64,000 bases of DNA from Photobacterium damselae (GCF_003026815.1 NZ_PYOG01000001.1:1-64000), one strand, 5' to 3'. Positions 9,204-19,796 are shown, numbered from the stretch's first letter. Numbers and translations: made by a program. Notes: a model not told the origin generated them from the letters alone.

Positions 9204-10085
9204 TTATAGATGCTCACCAGTACGAAGCGCTTCAATACGCTTTTCTAGCGGTGGGTGAGTCATAAACAATTCAGACAATGATTTCTTACCATTGATACCA
9301 AATGCCATCATAGAACCTTCCAAATGAGGCTCTTCATGACTCATCTTCAAGCGCTCAAGTGCTGCAATCATCTTCTGCTTACCAACCAAATGAGCAGAGC
9401 CTGCATCAGCCTTAAATTCACGATGGCGGCTATACCACATGGTTAAGATGCTTGCTAAGAAGCCAAACAATACTTCCATGATAGAAGAAACGATAAAGTA
9501 CGTCATATAGCTTCCGCCTTCCCCTTCTTCATCGTTATTGTTCACGCCACTAATAGCGCCAGCAACTAAACGAGAAATAAAGATAACAAAGGTGTTCACC
9601 ACGCCTTGCATCAAGGTCATCGTAACCATATCACCGTTTGAAATATGGCTAATTTCGTGAGCCAATACAGCTTCTGCTTCATCACGAGTCATACTGTGCA
9701 ATAAGCCAGTTGAAACAGCAACGAGTGCATCATCACGTTTAGCACCGGTTGCAAACGCATTAATATCGTGAGCATCGTAAATCGCCACAGTAGGCATACC
9801 AATACCGGCTTGCTGTGCTTGACGAGCAACAGTTTCCATTAACCAATGCTCAGTTTCATTACGAGGATGTTCGATCACCATACCACCCACTGAACGTAAA
9901 GCCATCGACTTTGACATCATCAGTGAGATCAGCGAGCCACCAAAACCAAATAGTGCCGCCATCACCAACAAACCACCCATGCTTGTTGATTTAATGCCTG
10001 TTACCGCAAAAATAATGTTCAATACAATGCTAAATACCAGCATTACAGCAAGGTTAGTTGCCAAGAACAGTAGAATACGCTTCAT
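9204..10085 (-). CDS. htpX: membrane zinc metalloprotease HtpX
   Basis: This 293-residue protein matches E. coli HtpX in length and layout. Two N-terminal membrane helices (about 4-30 and 36-56) precede the zinc-protease motif HEISH (H143, E144, H147). Two more hydrophobic segments (about 158-178 and 190-216) follow, and the third zinc ligand lies in the REFKADAGS region (about 222). HtpX is an inner-membrane heat-shock/Cpx-induced protease that degrades misfolded membrane proteins together with FtsH. All catalytic residues are present. It is monocistronic. I did not see a convincing sigma-32 or CpxR site. Confidence 0.96.
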   Translation of the reverse strand: MKRILLFLATNLAVMLVFSIVLNIIFAVTGIKSTSMGGLLVMAALFGFGGSLISLMMSKSMALRSVGGMVIEHPRNETEHWLMETVARQAQQAGIGMPTVAIYDAHDINAFATGAKRDDALVAVSTGLLHSMTRDEAEAVLAHEISHISNGDMVTMTLMQGVVNTFVIFISRLVAGAISGVNNNDEEGEGGSYMTYFIVSSIMEVLFGFLASILTMWYSRHREFKADAGSAHLVGKQKMIAALERLKMSHEEPHLEGSMMAFGINGKKSLSELFMTHPPLEKRIEALRTGEHL

Positions 10086-10479
10086 ATCTTTCTTTATCTC
10101 CAGTGCCGAAGCTTTAAAACTTAACAGTCCCTTTAGTCTGTCAGCGTTATTAAACGTTGCCTTTATTTATCGTTGTGAGGCAATAATTATACATAGTATG
10201 TTCGTATAAACCGAATTCAAGGGAAAGTGGTAAATTGTTACTAATAGTTAGAATATATACCCAAGTGACTCAAGTATAGCCTCAAGTAGCTCTATACGAC
10301 TTAGGTAAGTAAAAATGACTCGGGTATAGACTATAGTCGTATTGCCAACACAGCATAAAGTCAGCTATGGTATTAGCATAATTTAGAATTATCTCATTCT
10401 TTCATGATGCTCAGCTGAACCAGTGAGCAAAAAATGAAAGAGACATGGAAAGCGAATAGATAGTTAGCAAGGAGGAACC
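10086..10479. other. intergenic region with short dispersed-repeat copy
   Basis: This is the divergent spacer between htpX and a 55-residue gene. It holds a short copy of the TATACCCAAGT repeat (10256-10328, listed separately). The remainder is AT-rich and should hold both promoters. A Shine-Dalgarno AAGGAGG stands at 10469-10475, just before the next gene. No RNA gene is recognised. Confidence 0.5.
10256..10328. repeat. short degenerate copy of dispersed inverted repeat
   Basis: It begins TATACCCAAGTGACTCAAGT and ends TGACTCGGGTATA, inverted copies of the same terminus. It spans only 73 bases, against 267 in the intact element at 46289-46555. The interior is a further run of CAAGTA-like repeats. 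It lies upstream of htpX. Confidence 0.65.
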
Positions 10480-10647
10480 ATGGCTAACCACGAGAGTTAC
10501 CAAGTAGCAATTGATATTCTTCGTTGCCATCTCGGAATGTCATTAGAAGAAGCGGAAAAAGAGCTAGGACTTCAAAATGCCAATGCCGAAGAGATCCTAG
10601 ATGAAACTCCCGAAGTTTTAATCGGTTTACAGCACGAATTAAAGTAA
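10480..10647 (+). CDS. small conserved-looking acidic protein (55 aa)
   Basis: ATG 10480 follows a near-perfect ribosome site (AAGGAGG, four-base gap) and opens a 55-residue frame. The product is hydrophilic and mostly helical: MANHESYQVAIDILRCHLG, then an EEAEKELGL helix, then an acidic stretch, ending LIGLQHELK. It has no membrane segment or zinc motif; one cysteine is present. A terminator follows at 10685. Ribosome site, codon use and terminator support a real gene. I do not recognise the family. It could be a small regulator or adaptor, but this is not shown. Confidence 0.7.
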   Translation: MANHESYQVAIDILRCHLGMSLEEAEKELGLQNANAEEILDETPEVLIGLQHELK

Positions 10648-10684
10648 TCAGCTCTAAATAACATTAGAACTCTTTTCTGAACTT

Positions 10685-10736
10685 AAAGCACCATTACCTA
10701 ATAACTAAGTTTATTGATGGAAATGGTGCTTTCTTG
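10685..10736. terminator. terminator between 55-aa gene and bioD
   Basis: AAAGCACCATT (10685-10695) pairs with AATGGTGCTTT (10722-10732), followed by TCTTGTCT. It lies between the convergent 55-aa gene and the end of the biotin operon and may act on both. Confidence 0.75.
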
Positions 10737-10747
10737 TCTATAACAAC

Positions 10748-11431
10748 TTAAATCAATTCAAGCACGGATAGATCAATATATTGCGCTAGATTTCTCTTTT
10801 TAATACCGGGCATATAAGGGATTTCCCCTAGTTTCTTGCCAGGCAGTTGAGCTTCTAGCATCTGAATATTTTCAGCGTAATTTTCTTCCCCAGGATTGAT
10901 ACGGTTAGCAATCCAACCTACAACCTCTAAACCATCACGCTCAATTGCTTCAGCTGTTAACATCGCATGACTTAAGCAGCCAAGTTTAACGCCAACCACC
11001 AATATAACGGGCATTTTTTGCTGCTGAACCCATTGCGATAAAAATTGCTCACGTGCAACGGGTACACGCCATCCACCAGCACCTTCCACTAAAACCACGT
11101 CAGACTTCTGCTTGAGGTTATCAAGACCTTGAGTTAAAACTTCAAACTCAATGGTTCTTTTTTCACGTTCTGCGGCCAAATGGGGAGATACAGGCTCTTC
11201 AAACGCATATGGGTTTACTTCTTGATATGACAGTTCAACTACAGAGGCTTCTTGAATATACAGCGCGTCTGAATTACGAAGCCCACCTTCTGTTCTGCTA
11301 CTGCCCGATGCGACTGGTTTATAACCCGACATCTTTATATCAGCATGGCCCGCAGCATGTAATATAGCTCGTGTGGCAACGGTTTTTCCGACTTCAGTAT
11401 CGGTTCCGGTGACAAAAAAAGCTTTAGTCAT
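10748..11431 (-). CDS. bioD: dethiobiotin synthetase
   Basis: This 227-residue ATP-dependent carboxylase closes the ureido ring of dethiobiotin from 7,8-diaminopelargonate, CO2 and ATP. It shows the P-loop GTDTEVGKT at residues 8-16, a conserved lysine in GYKPVASG and the [10 protein letters not shown] motif. Its length agrees with E. coli BioD (225). It is last in the bioBFCD operon. Its start overlaps the end of bioC by eight bases (11424-11431), pointing to translational coupling. Confidence 0.96.
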   Translation of the reverse strand: MTKAFFVTGTDTEVGKTVATRAILHAAGHADIKMSGYKPVASGSSRTEGGLRNSDALYIQEASVVELSYQEVNPYAFEEPVSPHLAAEREKRTIEFEVLTQGLDNLKQKSDVVLVEGAGGWRVPVAREQFLSQWVQQQKMPVILVVGVKLGCLSHAMLTAEAIERDGLEVVGWIANRINPGEENYAENIQMLEAQLPGKKLGEIPYMPGIKKRNLAQYIDLSVLELI

Positions 11432-12290
11432 TTGTAATTACTCCAAAACAAACTTGGTACGTTGCGGGTAATAAGCCCTGCGAATTTTGAAATGCTTGAT
11501 AGGCCAACTCTAACTTATGCAATGCTGACTTACGGATAAGTCCCGTATTACGTCCATTAGGTATATGAGTGGCTCCAATCCCTTTCAAATCACGCATTAG
11601 CTCTATCGCTTTATGGTAATTGATTGTTATTGGTAGAAATTCTAGATGATGTGTTTTCACGCCCGATTGCGCCAGCGCAAGTTTTACTTCCCTTTCTGTT
11701 AAAAAGTCATTCACATGTTGATATTGATCAACTTGTTTCCATGCGTCAATTAACTCAAAAAGTGAGCCATCGACTAAAGTCGTAAAATAGATTTTTCCAC
11801 CCGGTTTTACCACTCGCTGCAATTGCCTTAATGGTTGAGATAAATCATCACACCACTGTAGAGCTAAGTTTGAAAATCCAATATCAAATTGATTCGCTGT
11901 AAACGGTAAATTCTCAGCATCACCTTGTACACACACCACCGACTCTGCGCAGCGACGTTTTGTCTGCTCCAACATTTTATTAGATAAATCCAGAGCCGTA
12001 ACTTGAGCGTCTAACCCTTGCAATTGCTGAGAAAAATAACCCGTCCCACAGCCAACATCCAATATTATCTTTGTTGCCTTATTTGTGCTTGTATCAACAG
12101 CACTGGTATTAACAGTATTTGCACCAATCAAAGCCATATCGATCTTATCAAGCAATCGATGCCCAACTTGGCGTTGAAATGCAGCAGCCTGATCATAATT
12201 AGATGCCGCTTTACTAAAGGCCTTTTCAATCAGATCCTTATTAAATAGCGTCTCGTTATAATCCGATGTATTTTTAATCACATCACTCAT
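11424..12290 (-). CDS. bioC: malonyl-ACP O-methyltransferase BioC
   Basis: This SAM-dependent methyltransferase masks the malonyl carboxyl group so that fatty-acid synthesis can build the pimeloyl chain. The Rossmann motif [12 protein letters not shown] follows the family-typical head [21 protein letters not shown]. Motifs for SAM binding (GDAENLPF) and [10 protein letters not shown] also match BioC. At 288 residues it is longer than E. coli BioC (251). Part of the excess is a Thr/Ser/Asn-rich insert at about residues 55-73 ([18 protein letters not shown]). It overlaps bioF upstream and bioD downstream by eight bases each. Confidence 0.94.
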   Translation of the reverse strand: MSDVIKNTSDYNETLFNKDLIEKAFSKAASNYDQAAAFQRQVGHRLLDKIDMALIGANTVNTSAVDTSTNKATKIILDVGCGTGYFSQQLQGLDAQVTALDLSNKMLEQTKRRCAESVVCVQGDAENLPFTANQFDIGFSNLALQWCDDLSQPLRQLQRVVKPGGKIYFTTLVDGSLFELIDAWKQVDQYQHVNDFLTEREVKLALAQSGVKTHHLEFLPITINYHKAIELMRDLKGIGATHIPNGRNTGLIRKSALHKLELAYQAFQNSQGLLPATYQVCFGVITND

Positions 12291-13476
12291 CCATTACCTC
12301 GTTGATAGCATTTGCCAATTCAATCACTTGCTCTGTTGTGTGCGCCGCCGTTAAGGTGACTCTTAACCGTGCCGAGTTAACCGCTACTGTCGGTGGACGA
12401 ATCGCACTGACTAAAAATCCTCGCTGCTTAAGCTGTTGAGAGATATCTAAAGCGCGTTCACTATCGCCAATAATGATGGGTTTGATCGGCGTTGGTGTAA
12501 CAGGATGAATAACATTAGAGCCAAGATGTTGGGAAAAACATTGGCTCAATTGGAGCAACTTCTCCCGTCGCCAACCTTGATGTTCAATTAACTGACAAGC
12601 ATGAAGTAAGGCATAAGCTTGAGCTGGAGGCATCGCGGTTGAATAAATATAATGACGAGCTTTTTGGATCAAAAACTCAGCAATATTATCACTGCATAAT
12701 ACCGCAGCCCCTTGCATCCCAAACGCTTTACCAAAAGTCACAATCAGAATATCTGGGGTGATCTGGGCAATATCGCAACTACCACGGCCATATTCCCCCA
12801 GCACACCACAACCATGGGCATCATCAACCATCAACCAAGAGTGGTGCTGTTGGCAAAGAGCGTGAATCTCGGCCAATGGGGCAAGATCACCATCCATACT
12901 AAAAGCCCCTTCCGTCACAACCAATTTACTAAGCCCGCTGTTTTTCTCTAATAATCCTTGTAAGGCACTGAGATCATTATGGCGAAATCGTTTCATGGTA
13001 GCAGGCGATAACATACCCGCTTCCATAAGCGATGCATGGTTAAGCTTATCTTGAATTAAACAATCATCACGGGTGAGTAAACTGAGCAATACCGCTTGAT
13101 TAGCACTGTAACCACTACTAAAAAGCAAGGCACGTTCAAAGCCTAACCAAGTGGCTAAATGGTGTTCTAACTTAGCATGAGGGGTATGTTGCCCAGTCAC
13201 TAATGGCGATGCTCCACTGCCACAACCGTATAACTCTAAGCCCTGTTGCCATGCTTTTACCAAGCTAGGTTCACAAGCTAAACCAAGGTAGTCATTACTG
13301 GAAAAATTCACCAAGGCTTGTTGCGAGTTCTTATGTATAACAGAAGCAATATCATGACCTTGTTGATAGCCACGGTTAATCACTTGACGCTGCCGATACA
13401 ACTGCTTCTCTTGCTGATATTGCAACGCGTGCTGAATTCGAGAGTCAAATGAATGAGGATTAAATTGATGCATCAT
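12283..13476 (-). CDS. bioF: 8-amino-7-oxononanoate synthase
   Basis: This PLP-dependent enzyme condenses pimeloyl-ACP with alanine. The lysine that binds PLP lies in [11 protein letters not shown], the DDAHGCG motif binds the cofactor ring, and SNDYLGLA near the N-terminus is typical of the alpha-oxoamine synthases. The open frame runs to 13521, but alignment with the family favours ATG 13476 (or 13473), giving 397 residues. The start lies inside the last codons of bioB, an overlap of about 17 bases, so the genes are coupled. Confidence 0.94.
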   Translation of the reverse strand: MMHQFNPHSFDSRIQHALQYQQEKQLYRQRQVINRGYQQGHDIASVIHKNSQQALVNFSSNDYLGLACEPSLVKAWQQGLELYGCGSGASPLVTGQHTPHAKLEHHLATWLGFERALLFSSGYSANQAVLLSLLTRDDCLIQDKLNHASLMEAGMLSPATMKRFRHNDLSALQGLLEKNSGLSKLVVTEGAFSMDGDLAPLAEIHALCQQHHSWLMVDDAHGCGVLGEYGRGSCDIAQITPDILIVTFGKAFGMQGAAVLCSDNIAEFLIQKARHYIYSTAMPPAQAYALLHACQLIEHQGWRREKLLQLSQCFSQHLGSNVIHPVTPTPIKPIIIGDSERALDISQQLKQRGFLVSAIRPPTVAVNSARLRVTLTAAHTTEQVIELANAINEVMDE

Positions 13477-14512
13477 AAAACAGATCGTCTTTCGCTGGAC
13501 GAGAAGCCACTTGTAGCGCAACTTTAGTTAGCAGTTCTTGAGCTTGGACTTGATCCGGTTTAGCGGCTTGTTGCTGGCGATTAATACCTAGCTTTTCAAA
13601 CAGCACCATGTCTTTATCTTCTTTTGGGTTCGGTGTTGTCAGTAATTTACAGCCATAAAAGATGGAGTTCGCCCCTGCCATAAAACACATAGCCTGCATC
13701 TGTTCATTCATCTGCTCACGTCCAGCCGATAAGCGCACAGCAGATTGAGGCATCATAATTCTCGCAACGGCAATCATGCGAATAAAATCAAACGGTTCAA
13801 CATCCTCTTCTTGCTCAAGAGGTGTCCCTTTTACTTTTACCAGCATATTGATCGGTACGCTTTCAGGATGTACTGGCAAGTTTGCTAACTCAACCAATAA
13901 TCCGGCACGATCTCGATGGCTTTCCCCCATACCTATTATGCCGCCAGAGCAGATCTTCATCCCCGCTTGGCGCACATGATCTAATGTATCTAGGCGATCT
14001 TGATAAGTACGTGTTGTAATAATATTGCCGTAATATTCTGGCGAGGTATCTAGGTTATGGTTGTAATAATCAAGCCCAGCATCAGCCAGAATATTGGCTT
14101 GTTCAGGTGTTAACATGCCCAGCGTCATACAGGTTTCAAGCCCTAACGACTTCACTCCTTTAATCATATCGAGCAAATAAGGCATATCTCGTGATTTGGG
14201 ATTTTTCCATGCTGCCCCCATACAAAAACGGGTCGCACCACTCTCTTTGGCCTTTTGAGCCGCCGTCAGTACTTGCTCAACTTCCATCAAACGTTCGCGC
14301 TCAACATCAGTGCGATAATGAGCACTTTGGGGACAATATTTACAATCTTCAGGACAAGCTCCCGTTTTTATTGATAACAACGTGCTGACTTGGACCTGAT
14401 TTGGATCATGATACTGACGATGAACTTGTTGCGCTTGAAACAACAAATCCATAAAAGGTTGATCTAATAGTTGCTGGACTTCTTCCACATTCCAGTTATG
14501 ACGAGCTTCCAC
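13460..14512 (-). CDS. bioB: biotin synthase
   Basis: This radical-SAM enzyme inserts sulfur into dethiobiotin. The 4Fe-4S/SAM cluster motif CPEDCKYC occupies C53, C57 and C60, the same positions as in E. coli. The family motif [13 protein letters not shown] and the arginine of [10 protein letters not shown] (ligand of the 2Fe-2S cluster) are present. At 350 residues it has the expected length (346 in E. coli). It is first in the minus-strand operon bioBFCD, reading away from bioA across a shared BirA-controlled region. Confidence 0.97.
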   Translation of the reverse strand: MEARHNWNVEEVQQLLDQPFMDLLFQAQQVHRQYHDPNQVQVSTLLSIKTGACPEDCKYCPQSAHYRTDVERERLMEVEQVLTAAQKAKESGATRFCMGAAWKNPKSRDMPYLLDMIKGVKSLGLETCMTLGMLTPEQANILADAGLDYYNHNLDTSPEYYGNIITTRTYQDRLDTLDHVRQAGMKICSGGIIGMGESHRDRAGLLVELANLPVHPESVPINMLVKVKGTPLEQEEDVEPFDFIRMIAVARIMMPQSAVRLSAGREQMNEQMQAMCFMAGANSIFYGCKLLTTPNPKEDKDMVLFEKLGINRQQQAAKPDQVQAQELLTKVALQVASRPAKDDLFYDASI

Positions 14513-14651
14513 GACATATCCCCATTACTTATGACTTCTTGCTCATGATTTAATTAACCATGAAATATCAGATAGTTATATTTTTAATTACCCTAAAAAC
14601 ATGCAAATTTATTTAATAATCTGCTTGGCTAGTCTAATACGAGCACGTACA

Positions 14652-14684
14652 CTGTCAACCAACAACAATACAACGGGTTTACAT
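14652..14684. promoter_or_regulatory. BirA operator between bioB and bioA
   Basis: CTGTCAACC (14652-14660), 15 bases, then GGTTTACAT (14676-14684) matches the known BirA box TTGTMAACC-N14/15-GGTTKACAA in nearly every position. A plus-strand promoter TTGGCT (14625)-N17-TACACT (14648) and a minus-strand promoter TTGACA (14658-14653)-N16-TAGACT overlap it. Biotinyl-BirA would therefore block bioA and bioBFCD together. Confidence 0.88.
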
Positions 14685-14695
14685 CTGGTTATTTT

Positions 14696-15973
14696 ATGAG
14701 CATTGATTTACAGTTTGATAAGGATCATATCTGGCATCCCTATACCTCAACCATTAATCCATTGCCTTGCTACCCGGTGAGTAAAGCCGATGGTGTGATC
14801 ATTACTTTGGAAGATGGTCGAGAGCTTATTGATGGAATGTCATCTTGGTGGGCGGCGGTTCATGGCTACAATCACCCGGTTTTAAACGAAGCCGCTAAGT
14901 CTCAACTTGATAATATGTCCCATATCATGTTTGGAGGGCTAACTCATCGTCCTGCGGTTGACGTCTGTAAAAAATTAGTTCAGCTTACTCCCCCTTCGCT
15001 TCAGCACGTATTTTTGGCAGATTCTGGCTCTGTTGCCGTTGAAGTGGCGTTAAAAATGGCACTGCAATATTGGCATTCAAAAGGGGAATCACGGGCAAAA
15101 TTCTTAACCCTACGTCACGGCTATCATGGTGATACTTTTGCTGCAATGTCTGTCACCGATCCTGATAACTCAATGCATGCCCTCTACAAAGGTTTTTTAC
15201 CTGAACATATCTTTGCCCAATCACCAAGTTGTGGTTTTCATGATGACTGGGATGAAAGTGATATTGCAGATTTTGAGCAACAATTATCCACCCATCACCA
15301 ACAACTGGCGGCTGTTATTTTAGAGCCTATCGTACAAGGTGCAGGAGGAATGCGTTTATATCACCCAATGTATTTAAAACGTGTTAGAGAATTATGCGAC
15401 CGTTACCATGTCTTACTGATCGCAGATGAAATCGCAACAGGATTTGGTCGAACAGGAAAGCTATTTGCCTGCGAACATGCCCAGATTGAGCCTGACATTA
15501 TGAGTGTTGGTAAAGCGCTTACTGGTGGGTACATGACCTTAGCAGCAACTATAACCACTAAGCATGTAGCAGACACGGTTTGCAGTGGTGAGGCAGGCTG
15601 TTTTATGCATGGTCCAACCTTTATGGGAAATCCTCTGGCGTGTGCCGTTGCCAGTGCAAATCTGGATCTTATTGCACAAAACCAATGGCAGCATCAAGTT
15701 AGCCAAATCGAACAACAATTATCGCAACAGTTACCACCGATAGCGTCATTATCTAACGTAAAAGAAGTTCGTTGGTTAGGGGCAATCGGAGTGGTTGAAT
15801 TGCATCATCCGGTTGAGATGGTAAGTATTCAACAAGCGTTTGTCGATTACGGTATTTGGGTTCGACCTTTTGGCAAATTGGTCTACATCATGCCTCCTTT
15901 TATTATTCAACCTGAGCAGCTCTCAAAACTCACTCAAGGTCTTTATGAAGTTTTAAAGCCGTTGCAAAACTGA
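14696..15973 (+). CDS. bioA: adenosylmethionine-8-amino-7-oxononanoate aminotransferase
   Basis: This class-III PLP aminotransferase makes 7,8-diaminopelargonate, using SAM as amino donor. It shows HIWHPYTS at the N-terminus, [13 protein letters not shown] around the substrate site, the [11 protein letters not shown] loop and the PLP lysine in [11 protein letters not shown] (about 274). Its 425 residues agree with E. coli BioA (429). It is transcribed alone, divergent from bioBFCD. The ribosome site is weak (CTGGTTA), but the start agrees with the family. Confidence 0.96.
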   Translation: MSIDLQFDKDHIWHPYTSTINPLPCYPVSKADGVIITLEDGRELIDGMSSWWAAVHGYNHPVLNEAAKSQLDNMSHIMFGGLTHRPAVDVCKKLVQLTPPSLQHVFLADSGSVAVEVALKMALQYWHSKGESRAKFLTLRHGYHGDTFAAMSVTDPDNSMHALYKGFLPEHIFAQSPSCGFHDDWDESDIADFEQQLSTHHQQLAAVILEPIVQGAGGMRLYHPMYLKRVRELCDRYHVLLIADEIATGFGRTGKLFACEHAQIEPDIMSVGKALTGGYMTLAATITTKHVADTVCSGEAGCFMHGPTFMGNPLACAVASANLDLIAQNQWQHQVSQIEQQLSQQLPPIASLSNVKEVRWLGAIGVVELHHPVEMVSIQQAFVDYGIWVRPFGKLVYIMPPFIIQPEQLSKLTQGLYEVLKPLQN

Positions 15974-16044
15974 GACAGTTATCGCGGTGACCTTTTCTAT
16001 ACTCAATCTATAGATAAAAAGATTCAGTTAGCTAGGAATTGCTT

Positions 16045-16611
16045 ATGCAACAGTTGCCGCTATTTCCGTTAAAGCTATATCTGCTTCCAGGAGGGATCAG
16101 TCAACTACGGATTTTTGAACCCAGATATACTCGACTTGTAAAACTTGCTATGACAACTGGCGAAGGATTTGGCTTATGTATGATAGAGCATGAGCAAATT
16201 TGCCGCTTTGGTACCCGCGTTGTTATTACCGATTTTGAAACCCTAGACGATGGTTTTTTAGGTATCACCGTTGAAGCTGTTGATAAATTTGTAATTACTG
16301 ATTATCAGCAAGATAACGATGGTCTGTACATGGCGAATATCGAAACCTTTCCTAATTGGCCGAATGCATCTGTTGATTTTTCTGATAACGATCTGGTTGA
16401 ATCATTAAAAGCTGTCTTTATCGAATATCCTGAGCATTCTGCTCATTACCCAGCCCCTCAATTTGATAATATCAGTTGGGTTTGTCAGCGTTGGCTTGAA
16501 GTTCTACCGTTAGAGATTAATCAAAAACAATGGTTTATTAGTAGAAGTGATCACTTGCCTGCGGTCTCTTTTCTTCATTCCGTAATCAACGAGACCAATA
16601 CCGACCACTGA
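16045..16611 (+). CDS. LON substrate-binding domain protein
   Basis: This 188-residue protein consists of a Lon N-terminal (LAN/PUA-like) domain only. It starts LPLFPLKLYLLPGG, with the typical RIFEPRYTRLVK and GFGLCMI strands; no AAA or protease domain follows. The start at ATG 16045 has AGGA seven bases upstream; a TTG two codons earlier is less likely. The family (YcaJ-neighbour type in proteobacteria) is presumed to bind peptides, but no function is established. It sits alone after bioA with a 70-base gap, so it may be cotranscribed. Confidence 0.85.
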   Translation: MQQLPLFPLKLYLLPGGISQLRIFEPRYTRLVKLAMTTGEGFGLCMIEHEQICRFGTRVVITDFETLDDGFLGITVEAVDKFVITDYQQDNDGLYMANIETFPNWPNASVDFSDNDLVESLKAVFIEYPEHSAHYPAPQFDNISWVCQRWLEVLPLEINQKQWFISRSDHLPAVSFLHSVINETNTDH

Positions 16612-17300
16612 ATATTCATTTAACATTAATTTAATAAACACATCTAGAAACCTATAGACCCATCTACTCTTTTTCTTTCACATTCATTCATAAACAATGA
16701 AAACAAGAATGAATTGCAATGTAATTGTTAACGAAAAAACATTTCATTTATTACTCAATTGGAATCAATCATTTTTAATAGGAAAGCTATTCCTTCCACA
16801 TAAAATCAACTTGTTGCAGTAATAGCAACTGGATACTTTTCATGTAAATTGATTACACCTAATCGAAAAAACAGCAAAAAACACTGATTTTTGTTGGAAA
16901 ATTACAACACAACAGCAATTGATAACAATTATCACTAGCGTTAACGTGAGATTTCAGCTAACATAAGTCGTTTTTTATTCAGCCTGATTAGTTAACTATT
17001 GAAAATTCATTGTTTCCAATACTCCATTAATCGTAAAACCCCGCTCTGTATTCATTTCCTCTAACCACTTGATTAATTGGCATTAAGTTACAAAGTGTTA
17101 AATTTAACATTTCGACAACCATCACAAATACAACATACCTTCTAGAAACCACTTCAAAAAAAATGATAGTCATAGGGTATTTCATGCCTAGAATACTCTT
17201 CCCACGACGTAGTCTGATATCAAATACTTACAGTCTTCGCGTAATAAATAATAAAACTACAAATACATTGTTTTCAGGCAATTACTATCCGGAGTGGGAT
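16612..17300. promoter_or_regulatory. long leader region of the lactate gene cluster
   Basis: This AT-rich stretch of about 690 bases precedes lctP. It holds TGATAACAATTATCA (16920-16934), a 7-1-7 inverted repeat with one mismatch to the Fur consensus, and a perfect 14-base palindrome TGTTAAATTTAACA (17096-17109). An in-frame extension of lctP starts at ATG 17184 behind AGGG, so a short leader peptide or longer N-terminus is possible. No terminator or RNA gene is recognised in it. Confidence 0.45.
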
Positions 17301-18884
17301 ATGCTCAATCTGATAATTTCAGTGGTACCCATCATTCTATTAATTTGGATGATGACAAAAAAGAATTCTTATCCATCGCACATTGCTTTACCTGTTACAG
17401 CATTACTTGTTGGTTTAATTCAGCTCTTTTATTTCGAGGCAAATACAACACTATTAGCCGCTAATATCGTGACAGGGGTGCTTTCAGCTATTACTCCTAT
17501 CTCAATTATTGCGGGTGCTATTTTACTCAACCGAACATTGGCCGTTTCTGGTGCTGAAGATGTGATTCGTCAATGGCTAGAAGGTGTGAGTAAAAACCAA
17601 GTAGCACAATTGATGATTATTGGTTGGGCCTTTGCATTCATGATTGAAGGAGCATCTGGCTTTGGTACTCCTGCTGCAATCGCTGCGCCTATTCTTGTTG
17701 GTCTTGGCTTTAATCCTTTAAAAGTAGCGATGTTAGCCTTGGTTATGAACTCCGTACCTGTTTCTTTTGGCGCGGTAGGAACACCAACTTGGTTTGGCTT
17801 TGGTACGCTAGGTTTAAGTGATGCAGAGTTGCTTAATACTGGTCGTTTAACTGCAGCTGTACATTTTGTTGCTGGTTTTATCATTCCAGTATTAGCACTT
17901 AAGTTTGTGGTGAGTTGGCAACAGATCCGTCGCAACTTCATCTTTATCCAACTAAGCGCGTTATCTTGTACTGTTCCATACCTGCTTCTTGCCCAGTGGA
18001 ACTACGAGTTTCCCGCTTTGATTGGTGGTGCTATTGGTATGACGATTTCGATCTTTATTGCCAAAGCTGGGATCGGTCTAAGTAAAGAAACAGAGACAAA
18101 TACAGAAAATACGGTAGAAAAGCTGCCATTTAAAACGGTTCTTACCGCGATGGCTCCTACCCTAATCTTGATTGCGATTCTTATTGTTACCCGCATTCAG
18201 CAATTGGGGATTAAAGGATTGCTAAACGATGCGACCCCACTGTTTAACCTACATTTAGGTTTTGCGGATTTGAGCATCAGCCAAGCGTTGATCATCAAAT
18301 TAAGTGATGTATTCGGAACTAATGCATCGTGGGCTTACAAAACCTTGTATGTGCCAGCACTGATTCCATTCTTTGTTGTGGTATTGATTTCAATTCCATT
18401 ACTGAAGATGAGCTCAGCACAGAGCAAGCAAGTGGTTACGGAAACACTAAGTCGTATCAAAATGCCATTTATTGCCCTAGTTGGTGCATTAATTATGGTG
18501 AAATTTATGATGATTGGTGGCGATCATTCACCAATTATGACTACAGGTAAGGCTTTCTCTGAGTTAACGGGTAAGAACTGGCAATTCTTTGCATCTTACT
18601 TAGGTGCGTTAGGAGCATTCTTCTCAGGTTCGGCAACGGTATCTAATTTAACCTTTGGTGGTATTCAACAAACTATCGCCCAGACCGTTGGCCTACCTCA
18701 AGATATGATCCTAGCCATGCAATCGGTTGGTGGTGCGATGGGTAACATGGTGTGTATTAATAACATCATTGCGGTGTCGACCATTTTAGGTATTGCAAAT
18801 AAAGAAGGTTTCATCATTAAGAGAACCGTTATTCCTATGGTGATTTACGGCATTATCGCAGCAGTTGTGAGCCTGTTTATCTAA
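17301..18884 (+). CDS. lctP: L-lactate permease
   Basis: This inner-membrane lactate:H+ symporter of the LctP family has 527 residues from ATG 17301 and about 13 membrane helices. The family signatures FMIEGASGFGTPAAIAAPILVGLGF and, near the end, FFSGSATVSNLTFGGIQ are present. The frame is open further upstream (17163), but GGAGTGG at 17291-17297 places the ribosome at 17301, where the conserved membrane domain begins. It heads the cluster lctP-lldEFG and feeds lactate to the LutABC complex encoded next. Confidence 0.9.
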   Translation: MLNLIISVVPIILLIWMMTKKNSYPSHIALPVTALLVGLIQLFYFEANTTLLAANIVTGVLSAITPISIIAGAILLNRTLAVSGAEDVIRQWLEGVSKNQVAQLMIIGWAFAFMIEGASGFGTPAAIAAPILVGLGFNPLKVAMLALVMNSVPVSFGAVGTPTWFGFGTLGLSDAELLNTGRLTAAVHFVAGFIIPVLALKFVVSWQQIRRNFIFIQLSALSCTVPYLLLAQWNYEFPALIGGAIGMTISIFIAKAGIGLSKETETNTENTVEKLPFKTVLTAMAPTLILIAILIVTRIQQLGIKGLLNDATPLFNLHLGFADLSISQALIIKLSDVFGTNASWAYKTLYVPALIPFFVVVLISIPLLKMSSAQSKQVVTETLSRIKMPFIALVGALIMVKFMMIGGDHSPIMTTGKAFSELTGKNWQFFASYLGALGAFFSGSATVSNLTFGGIQQTIAQTVGLPQDMILAMQSVGGAMGNMVCINNIIAVSTILGIANKEGFIIKRTVIPMVIYGIIAAVVSLFI

Positions 18885-18906
18885 CCATAATGAACACTTA
18901 TTGAGT

Positions 18907-18944
18907 AAGGTAAAGAGCCCTTCCCTATATCGGCTCTTTACCTT
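18907..18944 (+). terminator. intercistronic hairpin after lctP
   Basis: AAGGTAAAGAGCC (18907-18919) pairs perfectly with GGCTCTTTACCTT (18932-18944), a 13-bp stem. There is no clean T-run after it. It may be a partial terminator or an mRNA-stabilising hairpin between lctP and lldE. Confidence 0.55.
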
Positions 18945-19065
18945 CAACTGCGAGTTAAAAACAGTGTTAGTGGACTGTCTTTAGCTCGGAGTACGACAAC
19001 ATCGGGCTCGCCCGTTATATTTATAATTAAAGAAATTACAGCGGTATCCGCTACTGGAGCAAAAC

Positions 19066-19785
19066 ATGAAGGTAAACTTTTTTGTAACCTGCTTGTGTGA
19101 CACGGTCAAAGCAGAAGTTGCCAAAAAAACAGTTGAGCTGCTCGAACAGCTTGGTTGCGAGGTCATTTTCCCTGAAAAACAAGGGTGTTGTGGCCAGCCT
19201 TCCCTAAACAGTGGCTATATCGAAAGTAGCAAGCCTGCAATGAAAAACTTGATCGCTGCTTTCGAATGTAACGACTACCCTATCGTCACTCCTGCCGGTT
19301 CTTGTGCAGCGTCGATCAAAAAATACCCTGAGTATCTAGCTGATGAGCCAGAGTGGGCTGCTCGCGCACAAAAAGTGTCAGATCGTCTATTTGAACTTAC
19401 TCAGTTTATTGTCAATCAGCTAGGTATCGAAAACGTTGGTGCTCGTCTACCAGGTAAGGCGGTTTACCACCCATCATGCAGCCTAATCCGTAAACTCGGT
19501 GTGCGTGAGGAGCCATTAAAACTTCTTGCAAACGTAGAGGGTTTAGAAATGCTACCTATCGAAAACCAAGAAACATGTTGTGGTTTCGGTGGTACTTTCT
19601 CAGTCAAAATGGCAGAAATTTCTGGTGAAATGGTGAAAGAAAAAGTTCGTCATATCAAAGCAGCAGAGCCTGACTACTTAATTGGTGCTGATATCAGTTG
19701 TCTTCTGAATATCGGCGGTCGCATTCAACGCGAAGGCCAGCCAATTAAAGTTATGCACATTGTTGATGTGTTAATGAGTCGCTAA
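19066..19785 (+). CDS. lldE: lactate utilization protein A (LldE/LutA)
   Basis: This 239-residue protein has two CCG domains, with cysteine motifs CCGQPS (about residue 44) and CCGFGGTFS (about 172). These bind iron-sulfur or heterodisulfide-type clusters. It is the first subunit of the LutABC (LldEFG) complex that oxidises L-lactate to pyruvate. The start has GGAG seven bases upstream. It is followed after 11 bases by lldF. The family is homologous to glycolate oxidase GlpC/heterodisulfide reductase subunits. Confidence 0.93.
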   Translation: MKVNFFVTCLCDTVKAEVAKKTVELLEQLGCEVIFPEKQGCCGQPSLNSGYIESSKPAMKNLIAAFECNDYPIVTPAGSCAASIKKYPEYLADEPEWAARAQKVSDRLFELTQFIVNQLGIENVGARLPGKAVYHPSCSLIRKLGVREEPLKLLANVEGLEMLPIENQETCCGFGGTFSVKMAEISGEMVKEKVRHIKAAEPDYLIGADISCLLNIGGRIQREGQPIKVMHIVDVLMSR

Positions 19786-19796
19786 GGGGTCAGATT

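Noticed and set aside
16918-16934. lac-operator-like TTGATAACAATT
   Set aside because: A LacI-type site needs a longer GTGAGCG part; the bases fit a Fur-like inverted repeat better.
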